This document shows, in pieces, positions 20,392-31,958 of a stretch of 64,000 nucleotides of DNA. A model generated the notes under the pieces. The model was given only the letters and a program-made list of their open reading frames with translations. It did not search any database and was not told the DNA's origin. The translations under genes and the position numbers were made by a program. The DNA lies in assembly GCA_037126765.1 (NCBI GenBank), contig JBBCBC010000034.1, positions 17,482,691 to 17,546,690 on the forward strand, in the 5' to 3' direction. Origin of the DNA: Stenogyne calaminthoides (lineage: Eukaryota; Streptophyta; Magnoliopsida; Lamiales; Lamiaceae). Position 1 is the stretch's first letter. The number at the start of each line of letters is the position of its first letter.

Positions 20392-21350
20392 TTCTTATTC
20401 TGGAAAAGGTATTTATGAATGGAATATTGATGGTGGAAGTGATAATCATATTTTCACTCAATGTCATCGCATGCTTATGTATAGTTCTGCTTGTCAAACT
20501 TGTGGTAACATTGATATTAGTACTGCACAAGCTATTACTTCTGGTTTTATCGGTCAACTTAAAGGTTGGTGGGATAATTATTTGACTCCTCAAAATAGAA
20601 TGGAAATTTTTAATTCTATTAAAATTGAAAATGGTGAAACTAAAACCAATGCGGTTTACTCTTTGATTCTTACTATTTTGGATCATTTTACTGGTCAATA
20701 TACCAATAAATATGAAAATACTAGAACCCTTCTTTTAAATATGAGGTGTAAAACTCTTACTGATTTTAGATGGTACAAAGATACTTTCTTGTCTCGTATC
20801 TATGAGATCCCTGATTGTAATCAGGATAAATTTGAAAAAATAAATTTGTTGATGGTCTTCCTAATTTATTTGCTGAAAGAGTTAAGAAAACTCTTAGAAA
20901 GGATTCTGATTCGATCTATTATAGGTCTTATACTTTTGGTCAAATCATTAGTGTTTGTGTTTAGGAAGGAATAAATCTTTGTAATGAACTCAAATTAAAA
21001 ACCAAATTAAAAAAGATAATCTTACTGAAAGAAAACAATTAAGTCAATTTTGTGACTAATTTGGATTAGATAATCCTAATCCTAAAAATAGTTCGTATAA
21101 AACTAATAAAAGAGATTTAAAACATAAATCTAATTATAAAAGAAGAAAACATAATTCTTCAAAACAGAAAGAGAAAGATTTTTATAATTATAAAGGTAAA
21201 AGAAAATCTTTCAAAAAGAGAAGATATGATACAATTATTTGTAAAAAATGTAATAAGACTGGTCATTATGCTAATCAGTGCTATGCAAAGGATAAGATTA
21301 AAAATCTTGATATTAATGAAGAGTTAAAAGAAACCCTTTTTAAGATTGTC
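20392..21350 (+). pseudogene. Caulimovirid coat protein with CCHC zinc knuckle
   Basis: The first part (about 20397-20850) holds the capsid core with the conserved GQLKGWWDNYL block. It is broken by a frameshift near 20835 and stops near 20965 and 21056. A lysine/arginine-rich region follows (21110-21235), then a perfect CX2CX4HX4C knuckle at 21240-21281 (CKKCNKTGHYANQC), typical of coat proteins that bind pregenomic RNA. Damage is restricted to a few sites, so the domain is easy to recognise. Confidence 0.8.
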
Positions 21351-22079
21351 ATGAGCCCTAATAATGATACTGAATCAGAAAAATCTTATAATGACTGTTC
21401 TTCTGTTGAATCCTCTTCGGATGATGATAATTCTGTTAAATCAGAAAAAGAGAAATGCAATGATTGTATACTTGGAAAACCTTGTCATAATTGTATCAGT
21501 AATACTGATAATGTAAATAATATTGATAATGAGTTTTATAAACTTATGAGTCAATTTCAAGATATGAATATTAGTGTCTTAACTAATAATAATATTTTTG
21601 AATTTCTTAAACATATTAAAGATTCTAGTTTAAGAGATAAAATCATTGAACAATTTCATGATTCTTTTAAGAATGAAGACAATAATAAAACTAGTCTTTC
21701 TAAAAAGATTGATAATAATTATTATAATATGGGTGAATTGGAAAGATTTCTTCGCCTAAAAAATATGAAAAATAATCCTATAACTTTAAATGATTTAGTC
21801 CATGAGATTAATAATCTCAAAACTGATGTAAAAATACTTCAAAAACAGAATACTGATCTTTCTGTTCGTCTTTCTTTTATGGAGAAAGGTAAAGAAAAAA
21901 TTGAAGATTGTGAAACCAGCTATAATACTCTTTCACAATATTTAGATATTGATGATAATTTTAAAATGGAGAAGAATCATTTATCTACCATTAATATGGT
22001 TATATCACAAAAGTGGTATACTAAGATTTCTCTTCTTATAAATAATTCTTATAAGAAAGATTTTATTTGCCATGATTGA
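21351..22079 (+). pseudogene. Acidic linker with a second cysteine cluster before the viral protease
   Basis: An open frame of 242 codons. Its N-terminal 50 residues are Ser/Asp/Glu-rich, as in the acidic tails of caulimovirid coat proteins. At 21456-21494 it has a CX2CX5CX2C cluster (CNDCILGKPCHNC) that could bind zinc. Residues about 150-190 are heptad-like and may form a coiled coil. The frame ends at the protease active site, where a frameshift (about 22070-22082) separates the start of the motif from the rest. Confidence 0.55.
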
Positions 22080-22500
22080 TAGTGGTCTTTGATTTGAGTG
22101 TTATACAGTTAGGAATAATTCCTACTAAGTTTTTCGAAAATACTACTCATTCACTTTCTCATGCAGGTGGAGGATCTTTAAAGATTAATTATAAGCTTAA
22201 AAATGCTTATGTTTATGTTGATGGTTGTTGTATTCCTAATGACTTTCTTATTGCTGAAGACATCACTAGTCAAATGATTATTGGTCTTTCTTTTCTTTTT
22301 AAAATATATCCTTTGACTTTTGTTGGTGAAAAGGGTATTACATGTACTTATAATAGTAAACCTATTACTTTTAAGTTTATTACCAAACCTATTCATAAGG
22401 TTCTTAATTTGAGTCAAGATCAAATTAATAATAAAAATTGTCAAATCAATTTTCTTAAAGAAGAGCTTAATTCTATTACTATAAGTAATAGATTAAATAA
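22070..22500 (+). pseudogene. Caulimovirid aspartic protease, frameshifted at the active site
   Basis: The retropepsin-like domain spans about 22070-22400. The active-site D-S-G triad is encoded at about 22078-22086 but lies across a frame break, while the downstream part (AEDITSQMIIGLSFL region) is open in the 22076-22780 frame. In living relatives this enzyme cuts the polyprotein into coat and RT units. The sequence after about 22400 is a linker into RT. Confidence 0.7.
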
Positions 22501-22559
22501 TTCTAAACTGCAAGATAAAATCAAATTTTTAATAAATAAATTTTCTATTGAAATTTGTA

Positions 22560-23378
22560 ATGATTTTCCTAATGCTTTTTGGGATAGAAAGAAACATATA
22601 GTTTCTCTTCCCTATGAAGATGATTTTAAAGAGAATAAAATTCCTACTAAATCTAGACCTTGTCAGATGAACTCTGAATACTTAGAGTTATGTAAAAAAG
22701 GAAATATCTTCCTTATTACAAAAGAAGCTTTTATAACTCCTTCTAAATCTCCTTGGTCTTGTCTTTGCTTTCTATGTTAATAAACATTCTGAGCAGGAAC
22801 GAGGAGTTCCTCGTTTAGTTATTAATTACAAACCTCTTAATAAGGTTTTAAAATGGATTAGACATCCTATTCCTAATAAAAAGGATCTTCTTGACAGATT
22901 AGTCAATGCTCTTATTTTCTCTAAATTTGATTTAAAAACAGGTTTTTGGCAAATTCAGATTAATCAACCTGATAGGTACAAAACTGCCTTTAATGTATCA
23001 TTTGGTCATTATGAATGGACCGTTATGCCTTTTGGGCTTAAAAATGCTCCTTCTGAATTTCAACAAATTATAAATGACATTTTTAATCCTTATAGTGATT
23101 TTATTATTGTTTATATTGATGACATTATTGTATTTTCTAAAGATATTGAAATACATTTTAAACATCTTGATATGTTTAAAAATTTGGTCATTAAAAATGG
23201 TCATGTCATCTCAAAACCTAAAATGATTTTATTCCAGACTAAAATATAATTTCTTGGTCATATTATTGATAAAGGAAATATTATTCCAATTCAAATAAGT
23301 ATTGAATTTGGTAATAAATTCCCTGATATTATAACTGATAAAACTCAGTTACAAAGATTCTTAGGAAGCCTTAATTAT
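22560..23378 (+). pseudogene. Caulimovirid reverse transcriptase
   Basis: The RT palm is readable: SRPCQM entry segment, VINYKPLNK, FSKFDLKTGFWQI with the first catalytic Asp, MPFGLKNAPSEFQ, and the YIDD box at 23112-23123. A frameshift near 22765 and one in-frame TAA at 23247-23249 (before FLGHIID) are the only clear lesions in this domain. The D-K-TGFWQI and YIDDIIVFS forms are of caulimovirid/gypsy type and differ from the YVDD copia RTs elsewhere in the window. Confidence 0.9.
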
Positions 23379-23936
23379 GTGTCTTCTTATGTTGAGAATC
23401 TTGTTGAAGATTCCGCTAGTTTATATGATAGACTTAAAAAGAATCCCTCTCCTTGGAATGATGATCATACTAAGGCTGTTATCAGGATAAAAGATAAGGT
23501 CAAAAATATTCCTTGTCTTATGCTGGCTAATCCCTGTTGGGAAAAAATTGTTGAAACTGATACCTCAGATTTAGGGTATGGAGGTATTCTTAAACAAATT
23601 AATCCTGATAATAAAAAGGATTATATCATTAGATTTTATTCTGGTAAATGGAATAATAGTCAGAAAAATTATTCTGCTACTGCTAAAGAAATTCTTGCTA
23701 TTGTTAAATGTGTCCTTAAATTTCAGGATGATTTATATAATCAGAAATTTACTATTAAAACTGATTGCAGGGCTGCTACTTTTATGCTCTTCAAAGATTT
23801 TGAACATAATGTTTCTAAACAAATGTTTGCCCGATGGCAATCGCATCTTGCTTATTTTGATTTTGATATTGTTTATAAGCAAGGGAAGGATAATCATCTT
23901 CCAGATTTTTTAACTCGTGAATTTATTTCTTCATGA
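23379..23936 (+). pseudogene. Caulimovirid RNase H, end of the viral polyprotein
   Basis: This continues the RT frame without further stops. Visible are ETDTSDLGYGG (first Asp), YSATAKEILAI (Glu), IKTDCRAA (second Asp) and a distal HLPDFLTRE containing the last carboxylate, which are the four catalytic positions of the viral RNase H. Stop at 23934-23936. The domain alone looks undamaged, but it belongs to a polyprotein broken upstream. Confidence 0.88.
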
Positions 23937-24870
23937 CAGAAATGAGTCATGCTGGAAGGAATCCTTATTCCTCTTATAGAGGAAGGGGAGGAAGAGGCCA
24001 TCCTCCGATTATACAACATGGGAAGAAATCCCTTTTCAACCAGAATATTTCTGGAAGTAGCTCTTCTTCAAAAGGAGACAATGTACAAAAGGAGTTTCAA
24101 GAATTCCTGAGACAAAGGGGAAAAAATCTACCAATAGAGGACAATTCCTCAAAAGCAGAAGCTGAAGAATCATATTCTTCAATTGCACAAAAAGAATATA
24201 AATTCTTTGATTCTTCTAAGAAAGAATTAATTCTTATTATAGAAGATGATGATGAGAAATTCAAAGAGTCCCCATGGATTCTTATGGAAAAATATTTTCC
24301 AAATTCAAATTGGAATGTTGAGACTTACAAATCCAGAGGATTTTATGAGAATATCCTCATCAGTCTCGGAAGTGTTGAAATTCAGCATTTCCCTCCTAAG
24401 AGTAAAGCTATCAATTACTCTAAATTTATTATCAAAAAGATTATTTCCATCCAAGAATGGGGAACTTCACCTTTCACAGAAAGAAGTATGACCAATGATG
24501 TCACACATACCATTTACCAATACAATTATTGGGATTACCTTCAAAGTTTTTATAAAACGTTGTTGTATCAGAATGCTAAGCATTCTCATACCTGGTTAAT
24601 TAAAATATGTGAAAACATTGGTATGAATCAAATTCCTAACTGGTTGTTCTCATGGTGGGGAAATTTGGGGCTTTGGCAGATATCTTGCCAGAAGAGGTTA
24701 AAGATCTCTTGGAAGAATATACTATTGTTTATTCTGACTTAAAGTCTCATAATACAGGTGGTAAAACTACTTGTATGTTCTTTGTGGATTCTGGAATCCC
24801 ATGGGTTCTAAAATGGAGACCAGAGTTTGGTTATACTGAACATGGCACACCTTGTTTATGGAGAATCCAT
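23933..24870 (+). pseudogene. Caulimovirid ORF2, 5' part, interrupted by the A/B composite
   Basis: Starts with an ATG that overlaps the polyprotein stop by 4 bp (ATGA), a typical caulimovirid arrangement. The N-terminus is Gly/Arg/Ser-rich (residues 8-50) and probably disordered, followed by an acidic stretch and an aromatic-rich folded part. A frameshift near 24645 moves the reading to the frame of 24652, which runs on to the insertion point at 24870. The same reading frame resumes at 39343. The protein family is one I associate with the accessory ORF of florendo/petuvirus-like genomes; its function is unknown. Confidence 0.65.
24856..24870. repeat. 15-bp direct repeat, left copy (partner 39340-39354)
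   Basis: TTATGGAGAATCCAT occurs at 24856-24870 and again at 39340-39354, flanking the A/B composite inside viral ORF2. Copia integrase makes 5-bp duplications, so this is three times the expected length. Confidence 0.92.
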
Positions 24871-26715
24871 TGGGGAATGAGTTGCACAGATCTATTCGGG
24901 GTGAATATTTAAATACAAATTTAATTCATTAATTATTACTAGCATGAATTAATCCTATATTAATTCAAATAATAATTGCAACAACATATCATGCATATAA
25001 AAAGCCACGTAAAACCTACGCATGCGGAATCTATGGGTTTACGTGAACGTACCTCTCGGGATGGCAGTGGCTTTGGTCGGACGGACTAACCAAAAGGACT
25101 TCCCAATTATTCCCTTAGCCCTTGCTCGATAATCCGGTGGAAGGATACTCACGAACAATTAACAAAAGGAAAAAATAAACTTTGTTGCACCACTTATGTG
25201 GATTTGCTAATATTTCCAGCACATGGAATTGTACTTGGGAATGAACTAATCATCCCCTATTTATAGGAGAGGGGTTGGACGAATTTTCAGTGATATTTCA
25301 ATGTGGGAAAAGACTTTTCTTGGTCACCAAGAAATCTTGAATATATCCATTCTATTCTTTTTCCCATAATTAAAATATTCCACAAAATTCCACCTCCTCT
25401 ATTTTATGGCATTATTTTCGAAAATTTGATGATGCAAGAATCCAAGATTTGGATCTTCTTGAATTTATGAGATATTCTTGTATTTCAAGAAATACATATC
25501 TTCCATAATATCTTTTCAAGAAAATCAAGAAAATCTTTCTTGCCCTCTATTTTCAAAATATTTCGAAATATCACTATGTATAACCAAGTGGGAGATTTCT
25601 TGAATTTAATGAGATAATCTTGTATTCCAAGAATACATATCTTCATTCCATAACAAAATTCAAAGAAAATCTTTCTCCCTCTTTTATCCATATTTTTCGA
25701 AAATTTAGAGGAAATATAAGCAACAATATTTATTTTATTTTAATCACCTTTTCAGTTATTGGACTATATGTTGGGCTACTCAGGGGGCCTTTAGGAGAAT
25801 TAAGATTGGACCTTCTAATGGATCTTGAATATCTAATATTGAGCCACAATATAATTCAAGCCCATAAATATTAATTAATCCCACTACATAATTAATATTG
25901 CACCATCCATCTTAACCCATATTACAGTCAATATGGCTCCCGGTCATTATTTCCCGTGTTTAAGATTATCTAGCCCATTAATTAATTCAAGCCACTGAAA
26001 TAGCTTTCCGTTAATTAATATCTTTTGTCCTTGGTCGAGGAACGGTTCAACATTATTATCCATCTGGGAAACTAATTCCACTTTCAAGATTTGGTATGAT
26101 AAAACTTATGAACCTCCCAAGGGGCAAATCAAGCAAGCGTATTTCTTACACGATTCTTCGTATTAAATCTTAGCAATCACATGTGACCAATAATATTGCC
26201 CAAGATAAAAAGTATTGAATCTCTCCGATTATTTACCCATGATAAGTCAAAGCAATAGTTACCAATCCCACGTGATCCTATTTAAGGGGCGAAGGTTAAG
26301 AAACAACGAACCACCGAGGTCTAATTCTTCCTTGTTCAATTCTCAAGAATTTATCCTCTGAGGTCCTATTCAACAGAGATCAGGTCATGCACTAGTGTAA
26401 TCTCTTGGTCAAGACAAACCAATCGAGCCTTACACCTCAACCTTTAGCGATGGTTGTTCATTTCCATCTAGGTCGTGAATGGTACTTTTTTTAGTTACAA
26501 AGGACCGATAATTTAATCTTACGTGATCCGGTATCACTAAATTAACTCTGATTATAACACGTCATTTAATTATTGAATAATTATGCAATAAATATATATA
26601 ACATTCAATCATATTTAAAACATCAGTGATAAACAATTTATTTCAGTAAATAAGTCTGGAAATTTAGTTTCGATTATATAAAGTAAAAAGCATACTTTTC
26701 AGTATAATCCCAACA
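24871..26715 (-). repeat. Element A 3' LTR (about 1845 bp)
   Basis: Starts TGGGGAATGAGTTGCACAG (first two bases TG missing) and ends AATCCCAACA, followed by the reversed polypurine tract TCTCCCACTT. The minus-strand TATA box is near 25255-25265. Confidence 0.93.
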
Positions 26716-26825
26716 ATCTCCCACTTATACTCAAAGTCTGCTTTTAAGTATACTACAACACGTCTCGAGTAGTCCGCGACATCTAATGTCACCTACACGA
26801 ACCTAATAATTTCTCCCACTTATAC

Positions 26826-27520
26826 TCAAAGCAGATTGGCAACGGTCTTGACACCCATTCCACTCACATGTCTCTCGAATGTATTCAGAGGCAGACACTT
26901 TGTGAATTCATCTGCTAGGCTATCCTCAGACGCTATCTTTGCCACATCTATATCTCCTCTCTTAACGATTTCTCGTATAAGATGTCTTTTCTTTAATTTG
27001 TTTGTTTGACTCGTGGACTCTTGGTTCTCTTGAATTTGCTTGCCGCCCCCTAGCGGATATTGCTGAGACAAATTGAGAACACCATCCAAGTCCACTAAGA
27101 AGATCTAGAAACCCAATCGGTTCTTTTTCTTCGTTTCACAAGCTGACTACTTACCCGAGTCCCATGGTTGAGTCGTTGATGCATTTCTGCTTCACACTCG
27201 TCCATTTGATGGCTACACTTCCCAAATGGAAACACACTAACTGAGGTAGATAATTTCTGGAATTTAAATCTGATTGGAAATCCGAGTCCGTGCAGCCGAT
27301 GGGGATTGGAGTATCTGACTGATAAATCAACATTCTATCCCGAGTTCTTTTCAGACACTTCAGAATGTTTTTAACTGTCGTCCAATGCGCTTTTCCTGGG
27401 TTACTTTGATATTTTGCTACCATGCCTACGGCAAAGCAGATATCCGGTCTCGTACACAGCAATGCATACATAAGGTTTCCGACAGCCGAAGCACAAGGAA
27501 TACCTTTCATGTCATCTATC
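26826..27520 (-). pseudogene. Element A RNase H
   Basis: Minus-strand frames 26826-27095 (HLIREIVKRGDIDVAKIASE, ADEFTKCLP) and 27151-27510 (LMYALLCTRPDICFAVGMVA, HWTTVKNILKCLKRTRDRM) give the two ends of the copia RT-RNase H junction and RNase H tail. The DTPIPIGCTDSDFQSDL segment holds the first Asp. The middle, including the SVKQKC...STMEAEY region, is frameshifted. Confidence 0.85.
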
Positions 27521-28330
27521 TCCTTTTCGTCTTAGGGAACATTTTCTTGGATAGATGGATTCCAAGTCTGAAAGGTACTAATCCTTTCTTGGAGTCTTGC
27601 ATGCTGAATCGTTTCAAAAAAACCAGTGTCTATGTATGAAACTTGTGATAACCCGATCATCCTTTTTCTGGCGATCTCGAGTTATCTTGATCCCAAGGAT
27701 ATGTCCGGCTTTCCCTAAGTCTTTCATATCAAACTGTTTTAAAACCATGCCCTTACGTCTGATCACACCTTCACATCGTTCCCGATGATCACAATGTCAT
27801 CTACGTATAGTACTAAGAATACCAATGCAGTTCCGAAACGCTTTTTATACACACAACTTTCAAACTTGTTTTGATCAAACCCATAAGACTTTATTACATG
27901 ATCAAAACTTTGGTTCCAAGCTCTGGATGCCTGTTTGAATCCGTAAATGGACCTCTTGAGCTTACAAACTAGGTGTTCTTAGCCTGTTTCAATGAAACCT
28001 TGGGGTTGTTGCATATAGATCTCTTTATCAAGACTTCAATTAAGGAAAGCTGTCTCGACATCTATTTGCCAGATTTTCAAAGTCGAAGTGCGCAGCAATC
28101 GATAAGAGAATACGGATGGACTTAAGCATGACTACGGGAAATTTTTTTTCCTCATAATCGATCCCTTTCTTTCTGAGTATAACCTTTCGCCATTAGTCTT
28201 GCTTTAAAGGTTTCAACCTTCACGTCCAATCCTCTTTTCCTCTTATATACCCACTTGCATCTAATGGGTCTGACCCCATTATGTGGTTCGACTAGCTCCC
28301 ACACTCTATTATGAAACATAGAACCCATTT
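27520..28330 (-). pseudogene. Element A reverse transcriptase, heavily frameshifted
   Basis: No long frame remains, but nucleotide similarity to C/D RT is continuous. The YVDD box region is at about 27795-27815 (plus-strand ATCTACGTATAG), the DVKTAFLN region at about 28040-28070, and the KARLVAKGYT-like region at 28180-28210. It has more indels than C. Confidence 0.78.
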
Positions 28331-28383
28331 TGGTTTACATTGCTGTTTGCCAAGAATCTGCATCCTTATCTTAGAGTGCCTCG

Positions 28384-29413
28384 TCATATGTCCATGGGTC
28401 TGATTTCGGGAATCAAGTCCGAGGACTCTCCTATTCCCATGAATCTCTCGGGCTGTCTAACAACCCTCCCACTATGACTAAGCTCCGGTTGTGAAAGCGT
28501 ATCGTTTGGTATATCATCTAGTACAGTTGGCACTGAGGTTTGCCCTCTAAGCTCATTTAAGGTAATCTCACTTCTGGGTTTTCTTTGGTTCATATAGTTT
28601 TCTTCCAAAATCTAAAGTGGGTGCGGATGTCCACCTTTTGATCTTCGGAACTATAGAACATACACCCTTTTGTTCCCTCGAGGTATCCTACAAAACAGCC
28701 TTAATTATGATCGAGGATCCAATTTACCGGTTTCCTTGTCCAACACTTAGGCCGGACACCCCAAAGATCTCATGTGTCTCATACTAGGCTTGCGCCCGGT
28801 CCACAATTCTTTGGGGTTTTGGGAACCGATTTGGATAGCACCAAGTTCAGAATTTAAGTCGCTGTTACCAAGGTATGACCCCAGAACGACTCGGGAAGAT
28901 CCGCATAACTCATCATTGATCTAACCATTTCCAAAAGAATTATGTTTCTTTGTTCTACAACCCCGTTTTGGTGAGGGGTTCCGGGTGCAGTGAGTTGGGA
29001 TACAATCCCTTCATCAGATAAGCAGTTCAAAAACTCATTGCTGAGGTATTCGCCTCCACGATCCGATCGTAGAGACTTGATACGTTTTTCCATATGATTC
29101 TCTGCTTGATCCTTAAATTCTTTAGAATTTCTCAAAGGTCTCAGATTCATGCTTCATAAGGAAAATGTACCTTGAGTCATCATCAATAAAATTACTCATA
29201 ACCTCCTCTTGCTTTGGTTAACATTGAACTACGTACATCTATGTGAACGATCTCTAACACTTCTTTAGCCCCATTCCCCTTGGCTCCAAATGCCATCTTG
29301 GTCATATCACCCTCCAAACATGATTCGCAGGTTGGAATCGGTTCAACTTGGAGAAGCCCTAGTGAACCGTCTCTTACCAACCTTTGGATCCTCTTTGGAT
29401 TTATATGACCCAA
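28384..29413 (-). pseudogene. Element A integrase and pre-integrase finger
   Basis: Minus-strand blocks: HHCC finger with CESCLEG (29192-29413), SLRSDRGGEYLSNEF and TAPGTPHQNGVVEQRN (28854-29150), then the copia C-terminal region up to MEENYMNQRKPRSEITLNEL (28384-28608). Frameshifts separate them. The DDE Glu region (VVEQRN) carries Gln where most copies have Arg. Confidence 0.85.
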
Positions 29414-29559
29414 TTTATAGTTGCTAAAGAAGTGTCTCGTTCACGTCTGATGAACGCTTTCTTTTCTCGGAAACAGTTGATGTGTTATAGGATACATTTC
29501 GTGAGTGGTGTGCACAGTTAATTGTATAGAGATCATTCAACAACGTTCCATGACAGATA

Positions 29560-30096
29560 AATTTATCAAAAAAATTGGTAACAACTTTATTAAAAAGTAA
29601 CCAAAATATCCATCATAAAAGTTTAGAAACTGAAAATGAATTCTTTCTAAAAATCCGGAACGTAAAGAATATCTCAAAAAATTAAAGCATTGTCTTCAAA
29701 AGACAGGTGCACTTCTCCCACTGCTTCAGTTGCCACTCTCGTAGCATCGCCCAGTGTGATGAGGACCTCACTTCCACTAAGTTGTCGGGTCCGCTTGAAC
29801 CCCTGTAATGTGAAACAAACATGATTAGTGGATCCCGTACCCACCACCCACAAAATGGGAGGCATACGCCGCTAAACAAGTTTCAACAACTAGTGTGTGA
29901 GAATTACCTTTCTTTCCATCCCTCTTAGGTGCAGAGCAGTGACCTCAATGTCCTTTCTCACCTTGGTTGAAGCACTTCCTTAGTTTGGCTTGTTCACTCC
30001 ACCACCCTTCTTCACCTTATCTTTGCCATTGGCAACACTTGAGTCCACTTGCTTGTGGCCTTTGTTCCTTTTCTTGTTCTTACCACCCCTTGGTCT
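29560..30096 (-). pseudogene. Element A protease and gag zinc knuckle, truncated by insertion of B
   Basis: The protease reads WVVGTGSTNH: the catalytic Asp is now Gly (codon at 29839-29841). The zinc knuckle upstream is damaged, with the second Cys replaced by Gln and a stop at the Trp position. The gag sequence ends at 30096 (plus strand CTTGGTCT), where the LTR of B starts; the expected TSD would be GGTCT. Confidence 0.8.
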
Positions 30097-31943
30097 TGTT
30101 GGGATTATACTGAAAAGTATGCTTTTTACTTTGTATAATCGAAACTGAATTTCCAGACTTATTTACTGAAATAAATTGTTTATCACTGATGCTTTAAATA
30201 TGATTGAATGTTATATATATTTCTTTGCATAACCTTTCAATAATTAAATGCGTGTTACATCAGTAGTTAATTTAGTGATACCGGATCACGAAGATTAAAT
30301 TGCGGTCCTTGTAACTAAAAAAGTACGCCATTCACGACCTAGATGGAAATGAACAACCATCGCGAAAGGTTGAGGTTTAAGGCTCGAGATTGGTTTGTCT
30401 TGACCAAGAGATTACACTAGTGCATGATCGATCTTGTTGAATAGGACCTACAAGAGGATAAATTCTTGAGAATCGAACAAGGAAGAATTAGACCTCGATT
30501 GGTTCGTTGTTTCTTAACCTTCGTCCCTTAAATAGGATCACGTGGGATTGGTAACTATTGCTTTGACTTATCATGGGTAGCGAATCGAGAGAGATTCAAT
30601 ACTTTTTGTCTTGGGCAATATTATTGGTCACATGTGATTGATAAGATTTAATCTGAAGAATCGTGTGAAATACGCTTGCTTGATTTGCCCCCCTTGGGAG
30701 GTTCATAAGTTTTATCATACCAAATCTTGCAAGTGGAATTAGTTTTAGGTATGGATAATAATGTTGAACCGTTCTCGACCAAGGACAAAAGATATTAATT
30801 AACGGAGAGCTATTTGATTGGCTTGAATTAATTAATGGGCTAGATAATCTTAAACGGGAAATAATGACCGGGGAGCCATATTATTTGTAATATGGGTTAA
30901 GATGGATGGTGCAATATTAATTATGTCTTTGGAATTAATTAATATTTATGGGCTTGAATTATATTGTGGCTCAATATTAGATATTCAAGATCCATTAGAA
31001 GGTCCAATCTTAATTCTCCTAAAGGCCCCCTGAGTAGCCCAACATATAATCCAATAACTGAAAAGGTGATTAAAATAAAATAAATATTGTTGCTTATATT
31101 TCCTCTAAATTTTCGAAAATTATGGATAAAAGAGGGAGAAAGATTTTCTTTGAATTTTGTTATGGAATGAAGATATGTATTCTTGGAATACAAGATTATC
31201 TCATTAATTTCAAGAAATCTCCCACTTGGTTATCTATATAGTAAATTTCGAATTTTTTGAAAATATAGTGGGCAAGAAAGATTTTCTTGATTTTCTTGAA
31301 AAGATATTATGGAAGATATGTATTTCTTGAAATACAAGAATATCTCATAAATTCAAGAAGATCCAAATCTTGGATTCTTGTAACACTAAATTTTTGAAAA
31401 TCACCATAATAGAGGAGTTGGGATTTTTGTGGAATATTTTAAGTATGAGAAAAAGAATATAAGGGATATATTCGAGATTTCTTGGTGACCAAGAAAAGTC
31501 TTTTCCCACATTGAAATATCACTAAAATTTCGACCAAACCCCTCCTATAAATAGGGGATGATTAGTTCATTCCCAAGTACAATTCCATGTGCTGGAAATA
31601 TTAGCAAATCCACATAAGTGGTGCAACAAAGTTTATTTTTTCCTTTTGTTAATTGTTCGCGAGTATCCTTCCACCGGATTGTCGAGCAAGGGCTAAGGGA
31701 ATACTTGGGAAGTCCTTTTGATTAGTCCGTCCGACCAAAGTCTTTGCCATCCGAGAATGCGTTCACGTAAACCCAGTAGATTCGCATGCGCGTAGGTTTT
31801 ACGTGGCTTTTTATATGCATGATATGTTGTTGCAATTATTATTTGAATTAATATAGGATTAATTCATGCTAGTAATAATTAATGAATTAAATTTGTATTT
31901 AAATATTCACCCCGAATAGATCTGTGCAACTCATTCCCCAACA
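30097..31943 (+). repeat. Element B 5' LTR (1847 bp)
   Basis: Starts TGTTGGGATTATACTG and ends ATTCCCCAACA, with the 7-bp terminal inverted repeat TGTTGGG/CCCAACA. TATA box TATAAATA at 31546-31553 gives U3 of about 1.45 kb. This is the most complete LTR of the family in the window and the best reference for the others. Confidence 0.95.
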
Positions 31944-31945
31944 AC

Positions 31946-31958
31946 TGGTATCAGAGCC
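31946..31958 (+). promoter_or_regulatory. Element B primer-binding site for initiator-Met tRNA
   Basis: TGGTATCAGAGCC lies 2 bp after the LTR end. It is complementary to the 3' end of plant tRNA-iMet, where minus-strand cDNA synthesis begins in copia elements. Confidence 0.93.

Noticed and set aside
18529..23936. Viral region as a gypsy retrotransposon
   Set aside because: It has a movement-protein domain and no integrase after RNase H, no LTRs and no polypurine/LTR borders, which fits a caulimovirid.
25620..25874. 84-codon frame (starting MYSKNTYLHSITKFKENLSP) repeated in LTRs of A, B and D
   Set aside because: Repeated because the LTR is repeated. It lies in U3 upstream of the TATA box, in a direction opposite to element transcription, and no domain is visible.
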